A stretch of 64,000 nucleotides of DNA from CAZNVB01 sp964651495 (GTDB lineage: Bacteria > Acidobacteriota > Aminicenantia > Aminicenantales > UBA8522): positions 1 through 64,000 of the forward strand of contig CAZYWP010000002.1 of the NCBI GenBank assembly GCA_964651495.1, written 5' to 3'. The notes below the pieces were generated by a model. The model had not been told where the DNA came from. It was given only the letters and a program-made list of their open reading frames with translations, and did not search any database. Every line of letters begins with the position of its first letter. Position 1 is the stretch's first letter. Positions 48,706 to 57,199 of this stretch are shown here, one piece after another. Made by a program: the position numbers and the translations under genes.

Positions 48706-49638
48706 ATGAAAACGAAACGCATGCTAACATTCGCCATCGGATCGCTCTTTGTTTTGACCGTCATTTCACCCTCCCAGGCGCAGGCGCCCCTCGATCAGCC
48801 GCTGGCGAACTTCGACAAACTCGTCTCCAACCTGAAAATCGGGGCTGTGGTCGGGGAGCCGATCCAAGTCGGCAATACCACCATCATTCCCTTCGCTAGA
48901 GTATCCTTTGGACTGGGAGGAGGCGGAGCCATGATGGCCTTCGGCGGCGGGATGGGCGGCAAGACCATCCCCCTCGGGATCCTGATCATTGAGGGCGAAA
49001 ACGTCCGGGCGGAGCTCTTCCCCGAGGAGGAGAAAAAACCGTCCTTCCTGATGGAAATGCTTCCCATCCTCTTAAAGATGCTGCCCCAGTTCATGGAAGG
49101 GAAGTCTCCGCTGGGTTCGAAGCCGGCCCCGGCTGCGGCCAAACCCGCTAAACAGCCCGCCGCTCCCCCGCTGGATGCCTCGTTGAGCAACGTCAAGAAA
49201 CTCTTCGAGGAGGAAAGGTTCGCCGAGGCCCTCGAAATGACGGACGTCCTTCTAGCCAAAGAACCGAATAATGCCGAACTCCATGTCTGGAAGGGCAACG
49301 CCATGGGCCGCCTGGCCCAGGGGAATCCCGCGGACATGATGAAATACGGCATGGGAGCCATGCAGGAGTACGAGACGGCGCTCAGCCTGGACCCGCAAAA
49401 CCAGGGGGGGCATTTCGGCCGGGGCATGGTCCGCTTTTACATGGGAAATGCGGACGGCGCGATCGAGGACTTCGAATTTGCCTGCGCTAAAAATCCCTTT
49501 CCGGAAGCCTGTTACTACCTCGGCGAGGCTTATAAAACAAATGGGTTGACCGACAAGGCCAGGGCGGCCTACAAGAAAGCCCTGGAATTGAAACCGGGTT
49601 ATCCGGAGGCTGCCAAAGCCCTGGCCGAGCTCAAATAG
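48706..49638 (+). CDS. GerW-like domain fused to TPR repeats, exported
   Basis: A 310-residue protein from the ATG at 48706 (GGAGC upstream). Signal peptide (LTFAIGSLFVLTVISPSQAQ), a GerW/YtfJ-like domain (about 28-125; LKIGAVVGEPIQVGNTTIIPFARVSFGLGGGG, then IPLGILIIEGENVRAEL), an Ala/Pro linker and three or four TPR units (about 165-308; FAEALEMTDVLLAKEPNNAELHVWKGNA, AIEDFEFACAKNP, ARAAYKKALELKPGYPEA). The fusion suggests that the periplasmic GerW domain works in a larger assembly, probably with its small neighbour. Function unknown. Confidence 0.8.
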   Translation: MKTKRMLTFAIGSLFVLTVISPSQAQAPLDQPLANFDKLVSNLKIGAVVGEPIQVGNTTIIPFARVSFGLGGGGAMMAFGGGMGGKTIPLGILIIEGENVRAELFPEEEKKPSFLMEMLPILLKMLPQFMEGKSPLGSKPAPAAAKPAKQPAAPPLDASLSNVKKLFEEERFAEALEMTDVLLAKEPNNAELHVWKGNAMGRLAQGNPADMMKYGMGAMQEYETALSLDPQNQGGHFGRGMVRFYMGNADGAIEDFEFACAKNPFPEACYYLGEAYKTNGLTDKARAAYKKALELKPGYPEAAKALAELK

Positions 49639-49666
49639 ACCGGGGCTCACTTACAATCTCCTCGAG

Positions 49667-49698
49667 TCGGGCAGGCGGGAGTCGAGAGTCCTGCCCGA
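49667..49698. other. 9-bp perfect hairpin after the GerW-TPR gene
   Basis: TCGGGCAGG (49667-49675) pairs with CCTGCCCGA (49690-49698). It has no T-run on either side, so it is not a standard terminator; it may stabilise the mRNA end. Confidence 0.4.
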
Positions 49699-49725
49699 AT
49701 GTGGCTAGAGTCACGTTTTCTTCGC

Positions 49726-49754
49726 TCGACTGCCAAAAGAAATAGGGGTATAAT
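49726..49754 (+). promoter_or_regulatory. Promoter for the VWFA-related gene
   Basis: TCGACT (49726-49731), 17-bp spacer, perfect TATAAT (49749-49754); 125-bp leader before the ATG at 49885. Confidence 0.6.
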
Positions 49755-49884
49755 TTTTGGCAAAGAGCAAGAAAACCAAGCTTTCTAAAAACCACCGTCG
49801 AGTATGAGAATTATCGATTCTTCACCGTGGATGTGAAATACTGATAACCGGGGAGCAACATATTATCCAGAAAAGGGGGAGAAA

Positions 49885-51954
49885 ATGAAAAATCGCTGGA
49901 TATTCAAGGCTTTCCATCTTGGCCTCCGGGTTCTTCTTGCGGCGGTCGTTTTGGGTTGCCCGGCGTCCGGTTTTCCTTCCCAGGAGAGGCCGGGGCAAAA
50001 AGCGCCAAGAGTTCCGCGCCATGACGCCGCCGCGGTGGTCAAGCTCGTGCCTGTCCGGGTCCTGGACAGGGAGGGGAGGCCGGTGACAGGTCTCAGCCAA
50101 GACGATTTTGTTCTTTATGATAACAAAGAGCTCAAGACGATCACCGAATTCGAAGTCCACAGGCTCGCTGAAGCCGGAGCGGCACAGGGAAAGCCAGTGC
50201 CGGACCGGGACGAAGCTGTGGTCGCTGAGACCGGCCGGAAATTCTTCATCCTTCTGGATATCCAGGGCAGCGACGAGGTCGGAAATGCCAACTCCAAAAA
50301 AGCCGCCCTCCATTTCGTCGAGACCAAGCTAAGGCCGGGCGATGAAGCGGCCGTCCTGTATTTCGCGCCGATGACGGGCTTGAACTTGGCGCAGTACTTA
50401 ACGTCAGACATGGGCAAGATCAAGGCCGCCATCGAGCGGGCGAAAGAACATCCTCCCACTGCCGGTTTCGTATCTGGAGGCCTGGATGATAGTGTAGAGG
50501 AGAGGATGCCGGAGCAGGGTGAAATCCGGCCGCGCAGACCACGTGTTATAACAGGCGAGGTGACACTCATGGCACGGGGCGAATCCGGGTCAGAAAATCC
50601 GGTAACCGGATCATCATCTGTCGGCATTCCCGGACTGGGGATGATGGGAAGGTCGCATGCCGATTACCAGATGGGCCTGTCCGAGCTGGCCAAGGCCATG
50701 CAATCTATTCCCGGCACCAAGAATGTGCTCCTCTTCTCGGGCCGGGGGGTCAGCCCGGCTCTCGGCCGGGAATTCGCCGCCTCCAACACACCGATTTTCA
50801 CGGTCAACTCGAAAAACTGGATCGAGAGGTCCGTCTTTCGGGTGAGCATTAAAGTTAAGCATATCTGGGAAGACCATCCGCTCAAGGAGTTGGCGCTGGC
50901 TTCCGGGGGCCACTATTACGCCGATATTAAGGACGTGCAGACCATCGCCGACAGCATCCAGGTCCTGACCGGTCACTATTATGTCCTGGGTTATTACGTC
51001 GATGAAAAATGGGACGGGCAGTTTCACGAGATTAAGGTCGAAGTGAAAAAACCGGACTGCCGTGTTTTTGTCCAGGAAGGCTATTACAACCCCAAGCCTT
51101 TCGCCCAGCTTTCCGAGATCGAAAAGAGGCTTCATCTCTACGACCTGGCATTTTCCGACCGGCCGACTCTGCAGGACCCCCTGGAACTCCCCGTCGAATG
51201 CCTTCCGAGCTCGGTGACGAAAAAGGCCAACACGCTGGTCCTCACCAGGCTCGCGGTTGATGAGCGGACCGGAATCCCCCCCGGACGCGAGGAGTTGTTC
51301 CTGTTCGTGTTTGACAAGCAAAACCAAGCCGTTTTCTCCCGGAGGTGGGAGATGGACTTCGGGCCGCACTCTCAAAAGACTTTTTATCCCTATTTCGTCT
51401 GTTCGCTTCCCCCCGGGGAATATGAGTGCCGTCTGGCCACCCGGGACCTGGAAACAGGCCAATCGACGCGGGGCAGCTCGTTTTTCCAGATTCCGGGGCC
51501 TGAGACTTCGGCCCGGCGGCTCGATTCCCCACTCCTTCTCGTCCCGGGGAAAGAAGCTCAATTCATAAGACTGTCCGAACCCGGAAAAGAGGCAAAACCC
51601 GCCATCTCCATACTCAGTTTCTACCCCATCCTGCCGAGAGGATGCACACCTCTGGTCAAAAATGTCGAGGCGGGCGTGACCAAGGTCTGGGCCATCGTCC
51701 CGGCCAAATTCGAGGCCGGCGGGCCGACGGAAGTTGAGCTAAAGACTCAATTATCCGCCCTCGAAAGCGGCCAAACAGCCGCCCTGGATTCCGAGATTCT
51801 CGATGTCAAAGAGGCGGGTGATAACACGCACTTCGTCGTGCTGGAGATCAGCCTGCCAGAACTCGACCGCGGAGAGTACGAACTCGAGATCGCCCTTCTC
51901 GATATAGCCACGCAGACATCGCAGGCCGTCAAAACACGGCTGGTCAAAAAGTAA
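49885..51954 (+). CDS. VWFA-related Acidobacterial-type secreted protein
   Basis: A 689-residue exported protein (signal peptide to about residue 35) of the 'VWFA-related Acidobacterial domain' type: VKLVPVRVLDREGRPVTGLSQDDFVLYDN is the diagnostic N-terminal beta domain. It is followed by a von Willebrand A-like fold with a DxxGS-like line (LLDIQGSDEVGN; the MIDAS is degenerate) and KNVLLFSGRGVSPA. The second half (390-689) consists of beta-sandwich repeats. These proteins are numerous in Acidobacteriota and Aminicenantes and probably mediate adhesion or scaffold assembly. It is transcribed alone. Confidence 0.85.
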   Translation: MKNRWIFKAFHLGLRVLLAAVVLGCPASGFPSQERPGQKAPRVPRHDAAAVVKLVPVRVLDREGRPVTGLSQDDFVLYDNKELKTITEFEVHRLAEAGAAQGKPVPDRDEAVVAETGRKFFILLDIQGSDEVGNANSKKAALHFVETKLRPGDEAAVLYFAPMTGLNLAQYLTSDMGKIKAAIERAKEHPPTAGFVSGGLDDSVEERMPEQGEIRPRRPRVITGEVTLMARGESGSENPVTGSSSVGIPGLGMMGRSHADYQMGLSELAKAMQSIPGTKNVLLFSGRGVSPALGREFAASNTPIFTVNSKNWIERSVFRVSIKVKHIWEDHPLKELALASGGHYYADIKDVQTIADSIQVLTGHYYVLGYYVDEKWDGQFHEIKVEVKKPDCRVFVQEGYYNPKPFAQLSEIEKRLHLYDLAFSDRPTLQDPLELPVECLPSSVTKKANTLVLTRLAVDERTGIPPGREELFLFVFDKQNQAVFSRRWEMDFGPHSQKTFYPYFVCSLPPGEYECRLATRDLETGQSTRGSSFFQIPGPETSARRLDSPLLLVPGKEAQFIRLSEPGKEAKPAISILSFYPILPRGCTPLVKNVEAGVTKVWAIVPAKFEAGGPTEVELKTQLSALESGQTAALDSEILDVKEAGDNTHFVVLEISLPELDRGEYELEIALLDIATQTSQAVKTRLVKK

Positions 51955-52029
51955 GATCCGTTGACCCGCCGCACGGTGTCGGAGTGAATCGTGCTAAACG
52001 CGCCGGGTGTTTCTGTTAGCAATGTCGGG

Positions 52030-52193
52030 CAAGCATCTCCATTTATGGGAAAATATGCTATTGCGGAAAATTGGAATGGGTGGCACGGCGCCGGTCCATG
52101 TCCGAAGCTTATGGTGGCGGGTGGGGGGGTCTTAGCAAGGACAGGGACCCGCCGTGACAGGACCCGTTCCCCTCCTATAGAAAGATATGCTTG
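52030..52193. repeat. Diverged structured repeat, copy B, with imperfect terminal inverted repeats
   Basis: Core 52078-52193 aligns with 1-125. CAAGCATcTC (52030-52039) and GAtATGCTTG (52184-52193) form a 10-bp terminal inverted repeat with one mismatch. Inside, CACGGCG pairs with CGCCGTG and GGTCC with GGACC around a CC bulge; copy A has a T-A pair where this copy has C-G. The loop carries GGCGGGTGGGGGGGT. No ORF lies inside and no target-site duplication was recognised. It fills most of the 321-bp gap 51955-52275. Confidence 0.6.
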
Positions 52194-52275
52194 TTAAATC
52201 CAGCGATATCTTGAATATTCCGGCGGACCGAAAGATAATGAGTGTCTTGAATAATACGATGACCAGGAGGCGCGC

Positions 52276-53727
52276 ATGACAAGAGGTTTGAACCGGAGAG
52301 CGTTTATCCAACTTTCGGCCGCTGCCGGAGCCGCAATCTGTTTCAGCCGGCCGAAACTCTGGGCCCTCAGAGAAAGAGAAGAGGGTTCCCCGCTTATCAG
52401 CCCCGGGTGCCGGCGGACCAAAGTCAAAGTCGCCCGGCTGTACATGGCCATTCCCGGCAGCCCGTGGCCGAAACCGACCCTCAACCTCCAGGACGAAATC
52501 GCCTTCTACCGGGCCGAATTCAGCCGGATGAAGGATGAGTTTGCCGATATCGAGTTCCCGGTCGACGAGCTGGTGACTTCACCGGCACAGGTGGCCGACC
52601 TCAAAGATCGGCTGACTCGGGTTGACGGTATCCTGGTGATCCAGCTCAACATCGAGGTCTGGGACATCCTCAAGGAGATCCTCGGCGCCGGCCGGCCCAC
52701 CATGATCTTCGCTCGCCCCTATTCCGGCCACGAATGGGTGAACTACGGGGAGCTCCGTAAGCAGCCACTGGGCGCCAAAATGGACTGCATCCTGACGAGT
52801 GATACCGGCGAGCTGGCGGTCGCCGTCAGGCCTTTCCGGGCCATCCATCATCTCCGCGAAGCCAAGGTCCTGAACCTGACAACTCGCGATTTCTCCGAAT
52901 ATGCCGCAAGGGCCGAGGATAAATTCGGGACGGAGATCAAGCAGGTCGGCCTCGACCGGATGGTCGCCGTCTACAACAGCGTCGATGACCAAGAGGCCAA
53001 GGCCGAATCGGACCGCTGGATCAGGGGCGCCGTGCAGGTCGTCGAGCCGCCGGCGGACCAGATCTTCAAGTCGGCCAAGCTGGCGCTGGCGTTTGAAAAA
53101 CTCCTGGCCGAGGAAGACGCCACCGTGATGACGGTGGACTGCTACGGCTCGATGTGGGATAGGACGATCAAGCTTCCGGCTTACCCTTGCCTGGGTTTTG
53201 CCCGCCTCAACAACATGGGTCTGGGCGGTATCTGTGAGTCCGATTTGCGCAGCACGATGACGCATATCATCTTCCAGGGGCTGGCGGGAAGGCCGGGGTT
53301 TGTCAGCGACCCGACGGTGGACGAATCCAAGGGAAGCATCATCCTCGCCCACTGTCTGGGGACGCCGAAAATGGACGGGCCGGCGAAACCGGCAGCCCCC
53401 TACAAAATCCGGACGGTCATGGAGCGCCAGGAGGGCGTCGTCCCGCAGGTCGAGATGCGCGTCGGGGAGAACGTCACGCAGGCGATCCTCGTAGGAATGG
53501 ACACGCTCCGCTATTTCACCGGCAAGATCATCGAGGCGCCGGTGGGTCTCGAGGCCGACCGGGGCTGCCGCACCAAAATCGACGTCGAAGTGGACGGCGA
53601 TATCCGGAAACTCTGGCAGAACTGGACGGCGGGGCTGCACCGGCAGACGGTCTACGGCGATATCAGGCGCGAGCTGGGCTTTTTCTGCCGGTTCAAAGAG
53701 ATCCGGATGGTTGACGAAGCCGCCTGA
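52276..53727 (+). CDS. Tat-exported sugar-isomerase-like protein
   Basis: A 483-residue protein starting with a twin-arginine signal (NRRAFIQLSAAAGAAICF), so it is exported folded. The mature part resembles the L-fucose/L-arabinose isomerase superfamily: an N-terminal Rossmann-like half (DGILVIQLNIEVWDIL, RPTMIFARPYSGHEWV) and a metal-site half with LNNMGLGGICESDLRSTMTHIIFQGLAGRPGFVSDP, where Glu and Asp are in the isomerase positions. Cytoplasmic isomerases are never exported, so either it acts on sugars outside or it is a binding protein. SD AGGAGG is 7 bp from the ATG. Confidence 0.72.
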   Translation: MTRGLNRRAFIQLSAAAGAAICFSRPKLWALREREEGSPLISPGCRRTKVKVARLYMAIPGSPWPKPTLNLQDEIAFYRAEFSRMKDEFADIEFPVDELVTSPAQVADLKDRLTRVDGILVIQLNIEVWDILKEILGAGRPTMIFARPYSGHEWVNYGELRKQPLGAKMDCILTSDTGELAVAVRPFRAIHHLREAKVLNLTTRDFSEYAARAEDKFGTEIKQVGLDRMVAVYNSVDDQEAKAESDRWIRGAVQVVEPPADQIFKSAKLALAFEKLLAEEDATVMTVDCYGSMWDRTIKLPAYPCLGFARLNNMGLGGICESDLRSTMTHIIFQGLAGRPGFVSDPTVDESKGSIILAHCLGTPKMDGPAKPAAPYKIRTVMERQEGVVPQVEMRVGENVTQAILVGMDTLRYFTGKIIEAPVGLEADRGCRTKIDVEVDGDIRKLWQNWTAGLHRQTVYGDIRRELGFFCRFKEIRMVDEAA

Positions 53728-53802
53728 TTCGGTGACCGCATCCAGACGCCGACCTGGCCGAAATTGCGCGAGAGCCGGTTGCCAGGCTGAAGAAGGCCGG
53801 CG

Positions 53803-54906
53803 CTATTCTAGGCGATATGCCATTTTTTCTAAGAACACCAGCCCGCTCTCCTCGGAGCGCACAAAATACATGGATCCCAGGCCGATAAAAAGCGGAATGT
53901 CCGGAAGCTCGGCACCGCCTAAGAACTCGCCGCGCAGGCTGAAAACATCAACGGGAACGGGGCTGTTGGCGGCAGTCACATCCGGGCCTAACTTGAAGAC
54001 AAAGACGTGCTCCGTAGACAACCGGACGTCACGGATCGGGTTTTTGAAGTCAGGGATCTTCCGGATCATCTCCCCGCTGACGCGGCTCGGCCATCCCTTG
54101 GACTTGGTCGTCTCCTGGATATCCCGTTCAAAAAACTGGCGCTCTTTCTTGCTAAGCTTCGGCGGCTTCAGATCCCTCCGGATTGAGGCCACTTCCCTTC
54201 CCGTCCTATCCAGGAGGATGACATGATAGACCCGACTGACGGCCAGCGCGCTCAGGGACGCGCTGTGATCGAAAAGGAACGAGGAGGCATAGGCTTCCGG
54301 CCCATAATTGAACATCACCGCCCGGCCTCCGGGCTCGGAAACGGAGACAGAGAACTCGTCTTTGGAAACCGTGTGGAGACTCCGCACGATCGTGTTCCGG
54401 CCGTCGAGGATCACCTGCTGTTTATCCTCCGGCCGCCAGATCCAGCCGTAAAAACTATCAGGGCCGACATATCCCAGCCCGAGGCGTCCGTTTAGGTCCA
54501 GACGCTTAAGGAAAACCCCCTCGGTCGTGAAAAAGGACACATAATAAAGGTCTTCCAGGACGACCAATTCTCCTTGCGAGGAGAAGGCGATTCGGCCGGG
54601 CGACTGAAAATCACCAGGGCCCTGGCCTTTCTGGCCGAAGACAAGCAGCGGCCGGCCCTCGGATGAAAATTTGAGCACACGGTGCTCGATCCGGTCGAGG
54701 ACGTAGAAATTTCCCCGCGCGTCTTCACAGGCCGAGACGATCGAGCCAAAGGTGTCCTTGTCCCGGCCGATCTCTCTGGACTGGCCAAGCTTGATCTGGA
54801 ACGAGGAAGGTGCGGGCTGAAGGCGGGCGAGCAGGAAGATGAAATTCAGGACCGATAGAAGCGTAAAGATAAGGACTTTTCTAAAACGGAGATTTCTTTC
54901 AGACAT
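53803..54906 (-). CDS. Secreted six-bladed beta-propeller protein
   Basis: A 367-residue protein with an N-terminal membrane or signal segment (VLIFTLLSVLNFIFLLARL) and a '6-bladed beta-propeller' (NHL-like) domain: ACEDARGNFYVLDRIEHRVLKFSSEGRPL and VFGQKGQGPGDFQSPGRIAFSSQGELVVLED are clear blades, later ones weaker. Such proteins are abundant in Bacteroidota and Acidobacteriota envelopes; no function is known. Convergent with the isomerase-like gene and divergent from the tandem MBL gene. Confidence 0.72.
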   Translation of the reverse strand: MSERNLRFRKVLIFTLLSVLNFIFLLARLQPAPSSFQIKLGQSREIGRDKDTFGSIVSACEDARGNFYVLDRIEHRVLKFSSEGRPLLVFGQKGQGPGDFQSPGRIAFSSQGELVVLEDLYYVSFFTTEGVFLKRLDLNGRLGLGYVGPDSFYGWIWRPEDKQQVILDGRNTIVRSLHTVSKDEFSVSVSEPGGRAVMFNYGPEAYASSFLFDHSASLSALAVSRVYHVILLDRTGREVASIRRDLKPPKLSKKERQFFERDIQETTKSKGWPSRVSGEMIRKIPDFKNPIRDVRLSTEHVFVFKLGPDVTAANSPVPVDVFSLRGEFLGGAELPDIPLFIGLGSMYFVRSEESGLVFLEKMAYRLE

Positions 54907-55197
54907 AAAGCCTAATCGCTTTCCTTTTCAGGAGAGAGATTTCCTTTCTCGCCGATCGCTCTCGTTCATAGATCATTCAGGTCATAGCTCAAAATGCAAT
55001 CAGGCGGCGGCGCAGTCCGGCTCCGCGGCCAGAAAAGAGGTCGCGCGTCCGGCCTGCCGAAAACGTACCACGCACCGCCGAAAGAAGTCAACTCGGGGAG
55101 ACCCAAATTTGACCATAAAAATACTCCTTGGAAATTAACTCGATCGACGGGTCCGTCGGGCGTTTCTATCGACAAATTTGAGGACTCCTTGGAATTC
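54907..55197. other. Gene-free stretch between divergent genes
   Basis: About 290 bp without a supported gene. The frames that cross it lack start signals and domains. ACTCCTTGGAA occurs twice (about 55121 and 55184), a short direct repeat of unknown meaning just upstream of the MBL promoter. Confidence 0.45.
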
Positions 55198-55227
55198 TTG
55201 ACACTGAATGGCTGCGGGCGATATATT
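55198..55227 (+). promoter_or_regulatory. Promoter deciding the start of the tandem MBL gene
   Basis: Perfect TTGACA (55198-55203), 18-bp spacer, TATATT (55222-55227). Transcription would begin near 55234, so the ATG at 55208 cannot be used; the ATGs at 55241 and 55250 can. Confidence 0.65.
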
Positions 55228-55249
55228 CTCAATACTGTCGATGAAGCAT

Positions 55250-57157
55250 ATGCGCCGTGCTTTCTTTCTCCTGACTGGCTGGATGGTGATCGCCGCCGGT
55301 CTTCCAACCGGTGGAGCCCCTCAACCCGGACCGCCTGCTGTTGTCCAGTTGAAGCCCTTCCCGGTCGATTTTTCGCAGCAACACGAGCGTGACTTTCGTC
55401 CCTCCGGCGCTCTAAAGCAATTGAGCGGACACCTTTATGTTTTTGACGACACCTGCAATGTTTATGTCCTCATCTCGGGAGACCGCGCCCTGTTCATCGG
55501 GTTCGGCAGCGGCGACATCCTGAAGAAGCTTCCCGGAATCGGCGTTCGGCAGGTCGAACTGGTCCTCCTCACCCATCATCATCGCGACCAGGTCCAGGGG
55601 CTATGCGACATCCATTCTCCGGCCTTCCAGGTCGCCGTTCCCGAGAAGGAAGCCCATTTTTTTGAGGACGTAGAAACATTCTGGAGGACGGTGAGGATAG
55701 ACCTCAATTACGACTGCCGGTCGCACTGGAACACGATCCGCAAGAGCATCCGCGTTGATAGAAAGCTTAAGGCAGGCGATCAGGTCAAATGGCGGGAATT
55801 CACTCTGGAAGTCTTGGCGACTCCAGGCCCGACGGATTACGCCCTTTCGTTCCTGTCCAGGATCGACGGCCAAACAGTCGTCTTCTGCGGTAACCTTATC
55901 TCGGCGCCCGGCCGGGTGCCCAATTGGTATGACCTGCATTGGGACTACTACGGCTTCACTCAGGGCATCGATGCCTCGGAGACGTCGTTTGCCCGGATCA
56001 TGGAGAAGAAGCCGGACCAGCTGCTTCCGGCGCACGGAATTCCCATCGACAAACCGATTGAGGCCGTGTCCGCCAACAGCCGGACGTATGCCATCCTGCG
56101 CGACATGCTCGTCCCCAACGAACTCGTCCGGGTCCGCCAGGAACTTCGCCAGATCCTCCCCCACCTGGTCTTTCTCGGAGCCAACTGCTACGCCCTGGTC
56201 TCGGACAGCGGAAAAGCCTTTCTCTGGGATTATGGCTATGTGGACCGGGACCGGGTGGAGGAACTGAAGAAACGTTATCGGGTGAGCAGGATCGATGCGG
56301 TCTCGTTCAGTCACTATCACGATGATCATGTCATGCGCGCCTGGGAATTAGACCGGGAAGGGGCCGCGAACTGGGTCTTTGAAAACATGACGGACATCTT
56401 CGAGCATCCGGAGCGCTATCGGCTTCCCTGCCTTGTTCCCTTTCCGATCCGCGTCGACCGGGTTCTCCATGACGGCGAAAAAATCCGCTGGGAAGAATAC
56501 GACCTCGAGTTCTTTCACCTGCCCGGCCAGACGGAATTCCATCAGGGACTCCTGACCGTCGTCGATGGCAAAAGGGTCCTTTTCACCGGCGACAACACGT
56601 GGAATAAGAAGTCCCCCGAAAAATCCCGGAACGGGCCCCTGGTGCCGCACAACGAATACCTGCTCGACAGCGGTTTCATCGCCTGCGCCCGGAAAATGCT
56701 CGACTGCCGGCCCGACCTGGTCTGCCCCGCTCATACAGAGGAGTATTCGCCGACCCGGCCGGACCTGGAAGAGTTTCTGGCCTGGGCGCTGCGGCTCCGG
56801 GAGGTGATGACGGGTTTAATCGACCAGCCGGACCCGAATTTGGGCCTGGACTATCGGTGGTGCCATTTTTATCCTTATCGTGCCAGAATCGCCCCCGGCA
56901 AGGAAGAGAGGTTGGAGCTCCGCCTGCGCAATCATCTGTTCAAGACCGCCGAGGTTCAAATCCGGCTCAAGCTCCCGGACGGCATTGAATGTCCCTTTGC
57001 CGAGAGGAGCATATCCATTCGCGGAAAGACACAACTGGCCGTCCCCTTTGACCTGACAAAGTCCGTCGGCGGACAGAACGGACGACGGACGGTCACGGCC
57101 GACATCACCATCAACGGCCGCCGCCTGGGCGAATTCGCTGAAGCGCTGATCGACTGA
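55250..57157 (+). CDS. Exported tandem metallo-beta-lactamase-fold protein
   Basis: About 635 residues from the ATG at 55250, which begins a signal peptide (MRRAFFLLTGWMVIAAG). Two MBL-fold domains follow. The first (about 45-290) has THHHRDQ, TPGPTDYA and LPAHGIP: the last zinc His of the HxHxDH motif is Gln and the second-site His is Pro, so metal binding is impaired. The second (about 310-530) has SHYHDDH, LPGQTEFH, FTGDNTW and CPAHTEEY and could bind two metals. A beta domain ends the protein. It looks like an old internal duplication with one catalytic and one structural copy. Substrate unknown. Confidence 0.8.
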   Translation: MRRAFFLLTGWMVIAAGLPTGGAPQPGPPAVVQLKPFPVDFSQQHERDFRPSGALKQLSGHLYVFDDTCNVYVLISGDRALFIGFGSGDILKKLPGIGVRQVELVLLTHHHRDQVQGLCDIHSPAFQVAVPEKEAHFFEDVETFWRTVRIDLNYDCRSHWNTIRKSIRVDRKLKAGDQVKWREFTLEVLATPGPTDYALSFLSRIDGQTVVFCGNLISAPGRVPNWYDLHWDYYGFTQGIDASETSFARIMEKKPDQLLPAHGIPIDKPIEAVSANSRTYAILRDMLVPNELVRVRQELRQILPHLVFLGANCYALVSDSGKAFLWDYGYVDRDRVEELKKRYRVSRIDAVSFSHYHDDHVMRAWELDREGAANWVFENMTDIFEHPERYRLPCLVPFPIRVDRVLHDGEKIRWEEYDLEFFHLPGQTEFHQGLLTVVDGKRVLFTGDNTWNKKSPEKSRNGPLVPHNEYLLDSGFIACARKMLDCRPDLVCPAHTEEYSPTRPDLEEFLAWALRLREVMTGLIDQPDPNLGLDYRWCHFYPYRARIAPGKEERLELRLRNHLFKTAEVQIRLKLPDGIECPFAERSISIRGKTQLAVPFDLTKSVGGQNGRRTVTADITINGRRLGEFAEALID

Positions 57158-57199
57158 GCACGGCGGAGATAGATCTGGCCTGATCAAGGGAAAAACCGG

